A DNA stretch of 64,000 nucleotides from Acidobacteriota bacterium (lineage in GTDB: Bacteria > Acidobacteriota > Vicinamibacteria > Fen-336). Positions 8,218 through 16,369 of the stretch are shown here, in pieces. Position numbers and translations under genes: made by a program. How positions within the stretch are numbered: the stretch's first letter is position 1; each line of letters starts with the position of its first letter. The stretch spans positions 1 to 64,000 of the forward strand of contig WYBL01000060.1 of assembly GCA_011526565.1 (NCBI GenBank), given 5' to 3'. The notes beneath the pieces are model-generated. The model had not been told where the DNA came from. It saw nothing but the letters and a program-made list of their open reading frames with translations, and searched no databases.

Positions 8218-9114
8218 GTGCCGCCGCTTCTCGCCGCCCTCCGGCCCCACCAGTGGACCAAGAACCTGGTGGTGTTCGCCGCCCTCGCCCTGTCCAAGCA
8301 CCTGTTCGACGTCGGGCCGCTGGTGCAGGCGACGGTCGCCTTCTTCTGCTTCTGCGCGCTCTCGGGCACCGTGTACCTGGTCAACGACCTGGTCGACGTC
8401 GAGCGCGACCGGCTGCACCCGGAGAAGCGGAAGCGCCCGATCGCCAGCGGTGCGGTCTCGCTGCCGCTGGCGCGCGGCGCGGCCCTGGTGCTCGGCGCCG
8501 GCTCGCTGGCCGTCTCCGCGGCGCTGTCCCTGGACTTCTTCGCCTGCGCGCTCGCCTACCTCGTCCTCAACCTGCTCTACTCGTTCCGGCTGAAGAACGT
8601 CGTGATCCTCGACGTGCTCTCGATCAGCCTCGGCTTCGTGCTGCGGGCGGTGGCCGGCGGCGTCGTGATCGCGGTGCCGATCAGCGACTGGCTGCTGGTG
8701 TGCACGATCCTGCTGGCGCTGTTCCTGGCGCTCGCCAAGCGCCGCGCGGAGATCACCGGGCTCGAGGCCACGGCCAGCGGGCACCGCGCGATCCTGGCCG
8801 AGTACAGCCCCTACCTGCTCGACCAGATGATCGCGGTGGTCACCGCCTCCTGCGTCACCGCGTACGCGTTCTACACGCTGGCGCCGGAGACGGTCGCCAA
8901 GTTCCAGACCAACCGCCTGTCGTGGACCATCCCCTTCGTGATCTACGGCATCTTTCGCTATCTTTACCTCGTCCACCAGAAGGAGCAGGGCGGCAGCCCG
9001 AGCGACGTGCTGCTGGCCGACCGCCCGCTGCTCGTGACCGTGTTCCTGTGGGCGGCGGCCGTGGTCGCGATCGTCTACTCCGCCGCGGGCGCGCCGGCGC
9101 CGATCGGGCACTGA
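8218..9114 (+). CDS. Decaprenyl-phosphate phosphoribosyltransferase-like UbiA prenyltransferase
   Basis: The 298-residue integral membrane protein opens with LRPHQWTKNLVVFA, characteristic of the UbiA subgroup that transfers phosphoribose from PRPP to polyprenyl phosphate, the first step to polyprenyl-phospho-arabinose in mycobacteria. It contains the Asp-rich motif NDLVDVERDRLHPEKRKRP and a second motif region near AKRRAEITG. About nine hydrophobic helices are visible. It is the first gene of a long operon of glycosyltransferases and follows a terminator directly. It may supply a lipid-linked pentose donor for the GT-C enzymes; that coupling is inferred from position. Confidence 0.82.
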   Translation: MPPLLAALRPHQWTKNLVVFAALALSKHLFDVGPLVQATVAFFCFCALSGTVYLVNDLVDVERDRLHPEKRKRPIASGAVSLPLARGAALVLGAGSLAVSAALSLDFFACALAYLVLNLLYSFRLKNVVILDVLSISLGFVLRAVAGGVVIAVPISDWLLVCTILLALFLALAKRRAEITGLEATASGHRAILAEYSPYLLDQMIAVVTASCVTAYAFYTLAPETVAKFQTNRLSWTIPFVIYGIFRYLYLVHQKEQGGSPSDVLLADRPLLVTVFLWAAAVVAIVYSAAGAPAPIGH

Positions 9115-9135
9115 ACGACGGGCGAAGGAACAGCG

Positions 9136-9690
9136 ATGAGCATCGAGATCCGCGCCGAGGACGTGAACGTCGAGGAGATCATGCGGCAGATCCGCCGCCG
9201 CATCGACGAGAAGCGGCGCGGGCTGTACTCGGACGACGAACTGCGCGAGATCGCGGAGCACCGCCTCGACGCGGTGCTCGACGCCGGCGAGTTCAACCCC
9301 GACTTCGTCTCCGACTTCCGCCAGGGCGCCGCGCGCTGGAACTACTCGTTCCACACCGAGACGATCTACCGCTCCAGCCGCGGCGCCGTCGGCCGCACGC
9401 TGGAGGCGATCCGCCGGCTGCTGAAGCCGGTCCAGAAGCTGTTCTGGAACCCGAACCCGATGATCTCGGCGCTGTCGCGGCAGTCGGACCTGAACCTCTA
9501 CTACGTCGAGCTGTTCCACAACCTCTCGCGCGAGCTGACCCGCCTCAACCTCGAGAACCAGGAACTCAAGAACCGCGTGCTCACGCTGCAGGGGCGGCTC
9601 GACCTGCTGAGCCGGCGCGAGAAGACGCTCGAGGACATGGTCGTCTACCGCGACGACAGCGGCGCGGAGGGCCCGGAAGGCTCCCGGTGA
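9136..9690 (+). CDS. Glycosyltransferase-associated coiled-coil protein, copy 1
   Basis: I do not recognise a named family for this 184-residue protein. The N-terminal half is helical and charged (EEIMRQIRRRIDEKRRG, then DDELREIAEHRLD). A central segment WNYSFHTETIYRSSRG is followed by a basic amphipathic stretch (RRLLKPVQKLFWNPNP), and the last ~70 residues form a heptad coiled coil. Two paralogues in the same operon (10892 and 13619) share the order: helical head, D/N-WN-x-x-x-x-Y-x-I-R/Y, basic stretch, YxxxL coil. Its stop overlaps the GTG of the next GT4 gene by four bases. It could tether or pair the glycosyltransferases at the membrane (inference). Confidence 0.75.
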   Translation: MSIEIRAEDVNVEEIMRQIRRRIDEKRRGLYSDDELREIAEHRLDAVLDAGEFNPDFVSDFRQGAARWNYSFHTETIYRSSRGAVGRTLEAIRRLLKPVQKLFWNPNPMISALSRQSDLNLYYVELFHNLSRELTRLNLENQELKNRVLTLQGRLDLLSRREKTLEDMVVYRDDSGAEGPEGSR

Positions 9691-10895
9691 AGCTGGCCTT
9701 CGTCGTCCAGCGCTACGGCCTGGACATCGCGGGCGGCGCCGAGTACCACTGCCGCCTGGTCGCCGAGCACCTCGCGCGCCATGCCGAGGTGGAGGTGCTG
9801 ACCACCTGCGCCAGCGACTACGTGAGCTGGGCCGACCACTACCCCGAGGGCCTGGAGACGCTGAACGGCATTCCGGTGCGCCGCTTCCGGGTCAAGCGCC
9901 CGCGCGACGTCAACCGCTTCCGCGACTGGTCGGAGAAGGTGCTCGGCGGGCCCCACGAGCCGGCCGACGAGAAGGCGTGGCTCGAGGAGGAGGGGCCTTA
10001 CAGCCCGCGCCTGCTCAGCCACCTCGCGAAGCACCGCGCCCGGTTCGACTTCGTGATCGGGTTCTCGTACCGCTACTGGACGACGCGCGAGGCACTGCTC
10101 GCGGCCGCCGACCGGGCGATCCTGGTGCCGACCGCGGAAGACGACGGCGTGTACCGCCTCGGCATCTTCGGGGAGCTGTTCCGCGCCGTGAAGGGCGTCG
10201 TCTGGAACAGCCCGGAGGAGCGCGACATGATCCTCGCCGCGACGCCGGGGCTCGACGTGCCGGGCGACGTCGTCGGCGTCGGCTCCGCGCTGCCGGAGCG
10301 GCTCGACCCCGAGGGCTTCCGCCGCGCGCGCGGCATCGACTTCCCCTACCTCGTCTACGTCGGCCGCATCGACGTCAACAAGGGCTGCCGCCAGCTCTTC
10401 GACCAGTTCCTGCGCTACCGCCGCGAGCGCGGCTCGAAGCTGCGGCTGCTGCTGGTCGGCAAGCCGGTGCTGCCGCTGCCGCAGGACGAGGGCGTCGTCC
10501 ACCTCGGCTTCCTCTCCGACCAGGAGAAGTGGGACGCGATCGCGGGCAGCGAGGCGCTGGTGATGCCGTCGCGCTACGAGAGCCTGTCGATGGTCACGCT
10601 CGAGGCGTGGTGGGCGCGGCGGCCGGTGTTGGCCAACGCCCGCTGCGCGGTGCTGCGCGGCCAGTGCATCCGCTCCAACGCCGGGCTCTTCTACTCGGAG
10701 TACGAGGACTTCGCGGAGGCCCTCGCGCTGCTCGAGCGCGAGCCGGCGCTGCGGCGCGCGATGGGGGAGAACGGCCGCCGCTACTTCGACGCGCACTACG
10801 CGTGGGACGTGGTGATCGGCAAGTACCTCGCGCTGTTCGAGCGGCTGCGCGCCGCGCGCGCAGCGGCGGGCGGAGTCGTCGGGGCCTCGGCGTGA
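9687..10895 (+). CDS. GT4 glycosyltransferase, subfamily A, copy 1
   Basis: The 402-residue GT-B enzyme has a glycogen-synthase-type N-terminal Rossmann start (KLAFVVQRYG...GGAEYHCR) and C-terminal GT4 features: YVGRIDVNKG for the donor-site Lys and an EX7E pair at E298 and E306 (RYESLSMVTLEAW). It overlaps the preceding coiled-coil gene by four bases (GTGA) and is itself followed by another GTGA overlap. Three close relatives lie at 11368, 14071 and 20088. It probably transfers a sugar from an NDP-sugar on the cytoplasmic face; the sugar cannot be told. Confidence 0.88.
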   Translation: MKLAFVVQRYGLDIAGGAEYHCRLVAEHLARHAEVEVLTTCASDYVSWADHYPEGLETLNGIPVRRFRVKRPRDVNRFRDWSEKVLGGPHEPADEKAWLEEEGPYSPRLLSHLAKHRARFDFVIGFSYRYWTTREALLAAADRAILVPTAEDDGVYRLGIFGELFRAVKGVVWNSPEERDMILAATPGLDVPGDVVGVGSALPERLDPEGFRRARGIDFPYLVYVGRIDVNKGCRQLFDQFLRYRRERGSKLRLLLVGKPVLPLPQDEGVVHLGFLSDQEKWDAIAGSEALVMPSRYESLSMVTLEAWWARRPVLANARCAVLRGQCIRSNAGLFYSEYEDFAEALALLEREPALRRAMGENGRRYFDAHYAWDVVIGKYLALFERLRAARAAAGGVVGASA

Positions 10896-11371
10896 GCGGC
10901 GACCTCGCGGGGTTGCCGCCGATCGGCGCGAACGAGCGGGTCTCGGCCGCCGCGGTGATGGCGCTGGTGCGCGAGCGCTCGGCCCGCCGCCGCGCGGCCG
11001 GGCTGCTGACCGACGACGAGGTCGAGGTCCTGGCCCGCGAGCGCTTCCGGCGCTACGGGGAGCAGGCCCGGATCGACCCGCGGCTGCTCGACCGGCTGCT
11101 CGACTCGGGCGTGGCCCACGACTGGAACATCGCCACCGACTACGTGATCCGCACCCACCGCACCGGGCCGGCGGCGGCGCTGCTGGTCGCGCTCAAGCGG
11201 GTGGTGGCGCCCGTCGTGCGGCTCTACACCGACCACGTGCTCGACCGCCAGACCCAGGTCAACCAGTACCTCTACCGCGTGCTCCACGCCTCGGTCCGCG
11301 ACGTGGTGCGGCTGGAGGCCCGCCTCGAGGCGCTGGAGAAGCGCGGCGACACCGGAGCCGGGCTCCCATGA
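10892..11371 (+). CDS. Glycosyltransferase-associated coiled-coil protein, copy 2
   Basis: This 159-residue relative of the protein at 9136 reads from a GTG that overlaps the previous stop. It shows a helical head (LLTDDEVEVLARERFRRY), then HDWNIATDYVIRTHRTG, a basic hydrophobic stretch (ALKRVVAPVVRLYTDHVLD), and a C-terminal coil (RLEARLEALEKR). The middle is much closer to copy 3 at 13619 than to copy 1. It sits between two subfamily-A glycosyltransferases and overlaps the next one by ATGA, so the proteins are probably made in equal amounts. Function unknown. Confidence 0.75.
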   Translation: MSGDLAGLPPIGANERVSAAAVMALVRERSARRRAAGLLTDDEVEVLARERFRRYGEQARIDPRLLDRLLDSGVAHDWNIATDYVIRTHRTGPAAALLVALKRVVAPVVRLYTDHVLDRQTQVNQYLYRVLHASVRDVVRLEARLEALEKRGDTGAGLP

Positions 11372-12552
11372 AGTTGGCGTTCGTGGTCCAGCGCTGCGGC
11401 GAAGAAGTCCAGGGCGGCGCGGAGTCCTTGTGCCGCGCCTGGGCCAAGCGGCTCGCGGCGCGCCACGAGGTCGAGATCCTGACCACCTGCGCGCTCGACT
11501 ACTCCACGTGGACCGACCACTACCCGGCCGGTCCCGCGACGGTCGACGGCCTGCGCGTCATCCGCTTCCCGGTGACCCGCGCCCGCGATCCGCGCCGCTT
11601 CGCGCTGTACTCGGACATCGTCCTGCGCGACCACCACACGGCCGACGAGGAGCGCGCCTGGATCGAAGAGAACGGCCCGGTGGCGCCGGCACTGGTCGAG
11701 GCCGTGCGCGCCTCGTCCGCCGAGCTGGTGCTGGTCTTCTCCTACCGCTACTGGACGAGCTTCCACGCGGCGGGCGCGGCCGGCTCGCGCGCCGTGCTCG
11801 TGCCGACCGCCGAAGACGACCCGGTGCTCGCGATCGGCGCCTTCGCGCCCGTGTTCCGGTCGGCCCGCGGCCACCTGTTCCTGACCCCCGAGGAGCGCGA
11901 CCTGGTCCAGCGCGTGGCGGGCGACGCGGTGCCGCACGCGGTGATCGGCTCGGGCGTGGACCTCGCGCCCGGGGGTTTGGGGGCGGAGGAGGCCGGAGTC
12001 GCGGCGCGCTTCGGGCTCGCGGCGCCGTACGTGCTCTACGTCGGCCGCCTCGACGGCGGCAAGGGCGTCGACGTGCTGGCCCGCGACTGGCTGCGCTTCT
12101 GCGCGAACCACGCCGACGCGCCGGTGCTGGCGCTGGCCGGCCGCTCCCACCTGAGCCTGCCGGAGCACCCGAAGCTGCGCGCGCTGGGGCCGGTCGACGA
12201 GGCGGAGAAGCGCGCGCTGCTCGCCGGCTGCCAGCTCTTCGTGCTGCCCTCGCCCCACGAGAGCCTGTCGATCGCGGTGCTCGAGGCGTGGGCCCTGGGC
12301 CGGCCCGTGCTCGCCAACGGCCGCTGCGCCGTGCTCGCCGGGCAGTGCGCGCGCTCCGACGGGGGGCTCTGGTACGAGGGCTACGGCGAGTTCGAGGAAG
12401 CGCTGCGTCTGCTGCTCGAGCGCGCCGACCTGCGGGTGGCGCTCGGCCGCCAGGGCCGCGAGTTCGTCCGCCGCGAGTGCTCGTGGGAAGCGGTCGATGC
12501 CCGGCTCGAGGAGGCGCTCGCCCGCTTCGCGGCGGCGCCCGCGCGCGCGTGA
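11368..12552 (+). CDS. GT4 glycosyltransferase, subfamily A, copy 2
   Basis: A 394-residue GT-B enzyme starting KLAFVVQRCGEEVQGGAE, with YVGRLDGGKG and the EX7E pair E298/E306 (HESLSIAVLEAW) at exactly the same positions as copy 1. In the linker before the C-terminal domain (residues ~201-212) the DNA contains copy B of the interspersed repeat, read in the same frame as in the methyltransferase at the window start. The linker length is close to that of the paralogues, so the enzyme is probably active. Its stop overlaps the GTG of the next gene. Confidence 0.88.
   Translation: MKLAFVVQRCGEEVQGGAESLCRAWAKRLAARHEVEILTTCALDYSTWTDHYPAGPATVDGLRVIRFPVTRARDPRRFALYSDIVLRDHHTADEERAWIEENGPVAPALVEAVRASSAELVLVFSYRYWTSFHAAGAAGSRAVLVPTAEDDPVLAIGAFAPVFRSARGHLFLTPEERDLVQRVAGDAVPHAVIGSGVDLAPGGLGAEEAGVAARFGLAAPYVLYVGRLDGGKGVDVLARDWLRFCANHADAPVLALAGRSHLSLPEHPKLRALGPVDEAEKRALLAGCQLFVLPSPHESLSIAVLEAWALGRPVLANGRCAVLAGQCARSDGGLWYEGYGEFEEALRLLLERADLRVALGRQGREFVRRECSWEAVDARLEEALARFAAAPARA
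11971..12002 (+). repeat. Interspersed GC-rich repeat, copy B (short), inside a GT4 gene
   Basis: About 30 bases nearly identical to the start of copy A at 211 (GGGGGTTTGGGGGCGGAGG, then AGGCCGGAGTCG). It is translated in the same frame (GGLGAEEAGV) at the hinge between the two glycosyltransferase domains. Confidence 0.55.
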
Positions 12553-13622
12553 CGCGCCACGTCCACCAGTTGCTCGCCGCGCTCTCCTACGGCGACGCGA
12601 TCGGCAACGAGGCGCTGGCGATCCGCGCCCAGCTCCGGACGATGGGCTTCGAGTCCGAGATCTACGCCGAGCACGTGCACCCGCGGATGGCGCCGGAGGC
12701 CAGGCCGCTGTGGCAGTACGAGAAGGTGTCGGGCCCGGACACGGTCTGCGTCTACCACTTCTCGATCGGCAGCGCGGCGGGCCGGCTCGCCTTTCACGCG
12801 CCGGACCGGCTGGTCGCGATCTACCACAACATCACCCCGCCCGAGTTCTTCCTCGGCTTCCACTCCCACCTCGCCGGCCTCACCTATCACGGCCGCCGCG
12901 AGCTGGAGACGTTCGCGCCGCGGGTCGCGCTGGGCCTCGGCGACAGCGAGTACAACCGGGCCGAGCTGGAGCGCGCCGGTTTCGCCCGCACCGGCGTGCT
13001 GCCGATCGTGCTCGACTGGAAGGCCTACGAGCGCCGGCCGAACCCGGTCGTGCGCAAGATGTACGGCGACGGCCGCACCAACTTCCTGTTCGTCGGCCGA
13101 GTGATCCCCAACAAGCGGCTGGAGGACGTGATCCGCGTCTTCGCCGTCCACAACCGCTGGACCGACCCCGCCAGCCGCCTGCTGCTGGTCGGCGACTACC
13201 GGGGCTACGAGCGCTACCACCGCCGGCTGATGGAAATGGTGAGCGCACTCGGCCTCGACGGGCGGGTCGTCTTCACCGGCCACGTCGACGACGACGACCT
13301 CTACGCCTACTACTCGGTCTCGCACCTGTTCCTGTGCCTGTCCGAGCACGAGGGCTTCTGCGTGCCGCTGCTGGAGGCGATGCACTTCGGCCTGCCGGTG
13401 GTCGCCTTCGACCGCGGCGCGGTGCGCGAGACGCTGCGCGGCGGTGGCGTGCTGCTGCGCGAGAAGCGGCCCGAGGAGGTCGCGGAGTTGTGCCAGCTCC
13501 TGCTGACCGACGGGGCGCTGCGCGCCAGCGTGCTGCGCACCCAGGCGCGGGCGCTCGGCGAAGCCCGCGGGCTCGACTTCGGGGCGCTGCTGCGCGAGCA
13601 GTTGGCGCCGGTGCTGTCGTGA
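12549..13622 (+). CDS. GT4 glycosyltransferase, subfamily B, copy 1
   Basis: This 357-residue enzyme belongs to a second GT4 subfamily in the operon. It begins HVHQLLAALSYGDAIGNEAL instead of the QRYG start, then has YHNITPPEFF and a central LGDSEYNRAEL. The donor half shows FLFVGRVIPNKR and SEHEGFCVPLLEAM, with an EX7E pair at E268/E276. Relatives are at 15264 and 19024. The gene overlaps both neighbours by four bases. Pairing of one A-type and one B-type enzyme recurs at 14071-16367 and, in reverse order, at 19024-21269. Confidence 0.88.
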   Translation: MTRHVHQLLAALSYGDAIGNEALAIRAQLRTMGFESEIYAEHVHPRMAPEARPLWQYEKVSGPDTVCVYHFSIGSAAGRLAFHAPDRLVAIYHNITPPEFFLGFHSHLAGLTYHGRRELETFAPRVALGLGDSEYNRAELERAGFARTGVLPIVLDWKAYERRPNPVVRKMYGDGRTNFLFVGRVIPNKRLEDVIRVFAVHNRWTDPASRLLLVGDYRGYERYHRRLMEMVSALGLDGRVVFTGHVDDDDLYAYYSVSHLFLCLSEHEGFCVPLLEAMHFGLPVVAFDRGAVRETLRGGGVLLREKRPEEVAELCQLLLTDGALRASVLRTQARALGEARGLDFGALLREQLAPVLS

Positions 13623-14074
13623 GCGCGGATTCGCAGGGCGACCTCGACGAAGGACGACGGATCTCCGACGAGATCCGCGCGCAGGCCCGCGAACTGCGCG
13701 CGCGCGGCGTCTACACCGAAGAGGATCTGCGCGCGGCGCTGCGCGGGCGCCGGCTGCGCCACTTCGAGCAGGGGAAGATCGACCCGCGGCTGGGCCGCGC
13801 GCTCCTGCACACGAGCCACGACTGGAACGTCGACCCGGCGTACGCGATCCGTTCCCACCGCGGCGGGGTCGCCGGGGCGGTGCTGCCGGCGCTCAAGCGG
13901 CTGGTCGCGCCGCTGGTGCGGCTCTACACGGACCACGTCGTGCTGCGCCAGGCCCAGATCAACCTCGCGGTCCACTACGCCGTCGTCGACCTGCTCGAGC
14001 AGAACGAGCGGCTGTCGTCGCGCGTGCGCTCTCTGGAGGCCCGGGTCCGCGAGCTGGAGACGAAGCAGCCGTGA
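13619..14074 (+). CDS. Glycosyltransferase-associated coiled-coil protein, copy 3
   Basis: The third paralogue, 151 residues, starts at a GTG overlapping the previous stop. It has the helical head (YTEEDLRAALRGRRLRHFEQ), SHDWNVDPAYAIRSHRGG, the basic stretch ALKRLVAPLVRLYTDHVV, and a C-terminal coil (VRSLEARVRELETK). The middle ~60 residues are very similar to copy 2, showing duplication within the operon. It overlaps the next GT4 gene by GTGA. Function unknown; strict linkage to subfamily-A glycosyltransferases suggests a dedicated partner. Confidence 0.75.
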   Translation: MSADSQGDLDEGRRISDEIRAQARELRARGVYTEEDLRAALRGRRLRHFEQGKIDPRLGRALLHTSHDWNVDPAYAIRSHRGGVAGAVLPALKRLVAPLVRLYTDHVVLRQAQINLAVHYAVVDLLEQNERLSSRVRSLEARVRELETKQP

Positions 14075-15267
14075 AGCTGAGCGTCGCGATCCAGCGCTAC
14101 GGGGAGGGGATCGCCGGCGGGGCGGAGGCCCACTGCCGGGCGCTCTGCGAGCGGCTGGCGCGCGACCACGAGGTGCAGGTGCTGACCACCTGCGCCCGCG
14201 ACTACGTGACCTGGGAGAACCACTTCCCGCCGGGCGAGAGCGCGCAGGGCGGCGTGCGGGTGCGCCGTTTCCCGGTGCGGCGGCCGCGCCACCCGCGCAA
14301 CTTCGCCGAGGCCTCGGACCGCGTCTTCGGGGACGAGCCGCACGACCTCGCCGACGAGCAGGCGTGGGCCCGCGAGAACGGCCCCGACGCGCCCGCGCTG
14401 CTCTCGGCGATCGCCGCGGAGCGCGACGCCGACGCCCTGGTCTTCTACTCGTGGCGCTACGCGCAGTGCCTTTTCGGGCTGCCGCCGGTGAAGGCGCGGG
14501 CCGTGCTGGTGCCGACGGCGGAGGCGGAGCCCGCAGTCGAGCTGGAGCTGGCGGGCCGGCTGTTCACGCAGCCCGCGGGTTTCCTGTTCCTCACCCCGGA
14601 AGAACAGGCGCTGGTCGAGCGCAGCGCCACCCGCTTCGGCGGCCGCTCGGGCCTGGCGGCCGTGATCGGCGGCGGCGTGGCGATCCCGGCGGGCCACGCC
14701 GCGGTCGCCCCCCGCGCCCGCTTCGGCCTCGGCGAGCCGTACGTGCTCTACCTCGGCCGCCTCGACCCCAACAAGGGCGTCGACCGGCTGCTCGAGTACC
14801 ACGAGTGGATGGGCGCCGACGCGCCACTGCTGGTGTTGTGCGGCCACGACGCGATCGGCGTCCCCGAGCACCCGCGGCGGCGCAAGCTCGGCTTCGTCGC
14901 CGAGGACGAGAAGTACGCGCTGCTGCGCGAATCCTCGGCGCTGCTGATGCCGAGCCGGTACGAGAGCCTGTCCCTGGTCGTGCTGGAGGCGTTCGCCCTC
15001 GGCCGCCCCGTGCTGGCGGACGCCGGCTGCGCGCCGGTGCGGGGCCTGGTCGAGCGCTCCGGCGGCGGCCTCACGTACGACGACGGCCTCGGCTTCGACC
15101 TGGCCCTGCGCCGGCTGACGGCCGACGCGCCGTTGCGCGAACGGCTCGGCGCCCGCGGCCGCGCCTTCGCCGAGCGCGAGTGCGACTGGGACCGCGTGAC
15201 CCGCGCCGCGGAGGCCCTGGTCGCCCAGGTCGCGGCCCGCGCCGCGAAGGCCGGGAGCGCGCCATGA
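14071..15267 (+). CDS. GT4 glycosyltransferase, subfamily A, copy 3
   Basis: A 398-residue GT-B enzyme beginning KLSVAIQRYGEGIAGGAEA, with YLGRLDPNKG and the EX7E pair at E298/E306 (YESLSLVVLEAF), aligned without gaps at these sites with copies 1 and 2. It follows a coiled-coil gene as copies 1 and 2 do, and overlaps the following B-type enzyme by ATGA. The N-terminal acceptor domains differ clearly among the copies (for example residues 60-150), so they probably act on different acceptors or positions in one glycan. Confidence 0.88.
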   Translation: MKLSVAIQRYGEGIAGGAEAHCRALCERLARDHEVQVLTTCARDYVTWENHFPPGESAQGGVRVRRFPVRRPRHPRNFAEASDRVFGDEPHDLADEQAWARENGPDAPALLSAIAAERDADALVFYSWRYAQCLFGLPPVKARAVLVPTAEAEPAVELELAGRLFTQPAGFLFLTPEEQALVERSATRFGGRSGLAAVIGGGVAIPAGHAAVAPRARFGLGEPYVLYLGRLDPNKGVDRLLEYHEWMGADAPLLVLCGHDAIGVPEHPRRRKLGFVAEDEKYALLRESSALLMPSRYESLSLVVLEAFALGRPVLADAGCAPVRGLVERSGGGLTYDDGLGFDLALRRLTADAPLRERLGARGRAFAERECDWDRVTRAAEALVAQVAARAAKAGSAP

Positions 15268-16367
15268 CGCGCTGTGACCAGTGGGTGCCCGCGCTGCATG
15301 CGGGGGACGCGATCGGGGATTCCGCGCGGCTGCTGCGCGACGCGCTGCGGGCCCGCGGGTTCCAGGCCGACGTCTACGCCCTGCACGTCGACGAGGGACT
15401 CGAGGGCGACGGCCGCCGCTTCGACGAGTGGGTGCCGGGCGGGCCCGACGACCTGGTGCTGCTGCACTACGCGATCGTCTCGCCGCTCACGGCGGCCCTC
15501 AAGGAGCAGAGCTGCAAGCGGGCCCTGATCCACCACAACATCACGCCGCCGGAGTTCTTCGAGGAGTACGACCGGGAGATGGCGCGCATCCTGCGCCTCG
15601 GCCGCGAGGAGCTCGCGACCCTCGCGCCGCACGTCGACCTGGCGCTGGGCGACAGCGAGTTCAACCGCCGGGAGCTGGAGGCGGCCGGCTTCGCGCGCAC
15701 CGGCGTGCTGCCGATCCTGCTCGACTTCGACCGCTACGACGAGCCGCCGAACCCGGTGCTGCTGCGCCAGCTCCGCGACGGCCGCGTCAACGCGCTGTTC
15801 GTCGGCCGCGTCGCACCCAACAAGCGGCCCGACGCGCTGATCCGGATGGCCGCCTACTGGAAGCGCTTCGTCTCGCCCAACTTGCGCCTCGTGCTCGTCG
15901 GCAAGCTGCCGCGGCGCGAGACGGGCAGGGGCGAGCCGCTGCGCGGCCACTACTTCGACACGCTGCAGCGCTTCTTCTACGAGCTCGGCTTCTCGTCCGA
16001 CGAGATCGTGTTCACCGGCCACGTCGACCACCGCGAACTGCTCGCCGCCTACCGCGCCGCGGACGTCTTCGTCTGCGCCTCGGAGCACGAGGGCTTCGGG
16101 GTGCCGCTGGTCGAGGCGATGCGGATGGACGTGCCGGTCGTGGCGGTGCGCGGCACCGCCGTCTCCGACACGCTGGGCGACGCGGGCGTGCAGCTCGACG
16201 ACGCCGAGCCGGCGCGGATGGCGGAGGCGGCGCACCTCGTGGCCACCGACGAGGCGCTGCGAGCCGCGGTGCTCGCCGGCCAGCGCCGGAGGCTGCGCGC
16301 GTTCGCGCCGGACGCGGTGCTGGCGACGCTCGACGGGCACCTGCGCACGCTCGGGGTCGCGCCCTGA
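15264..16367 (+). CDS. GT4 glycosyltransferase, subfamily B, copy 2
   Basis: A 367-residue enzyme of the same subfamily as 12549: WVPALHAGDAIGDSARLLR, HHNITPPEFF, LGDSEFNRREL, ALFVGRVAPNKR and SEHEGFGVPLVEAM with EX7E at E276/E284. It carries a small extra loop near residues 214-228 compared with its relatives. ATG 15264 overlaps the previous stop, and the next ATG lies two bases after its own stop. Confidence 0.88.
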   Translation: MTRCDQWVPALHAGDAIGDSARLLRDALRARGFQADVYALHVDEGLEGDGRRFDEWVPGGPDDLVLLHYAIVSPLTAALKEQSCKRALIHHNITPPEFFEEYDREMARILRLGREELATLAPHVDLALGDSEFNRRELEAAGFARTGVLPILLDFDRYDEPPNPVLLRQLRDGRVNALFVGRVAPNKRPDALIRMAAYWKRFVSPNLRLVLVGKLPRRETGRGEPLRGHYFDTLQRFFYELGFSSDEIVFTGHVDHRELLAAYRAADVFVCASEHEGFGVPLVEAMRMDVPVVAVRGTAVSDTLGDAGVQLDDAEPARMAEAAHLVATDEALRAAVLAGQRRRLRAFAPDAVLATLDGHLRTLGVAP

Positions 16368-16369
16368 TC

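Noticed and set aside
15281..16369. Possible N-terminal extension of the PA14/GT-C protein
   Set aside because: The frame is open but overlaps a real glycosyltransferase in another frame and has shadow composition. ATG 16370 begins the first membrane helix.
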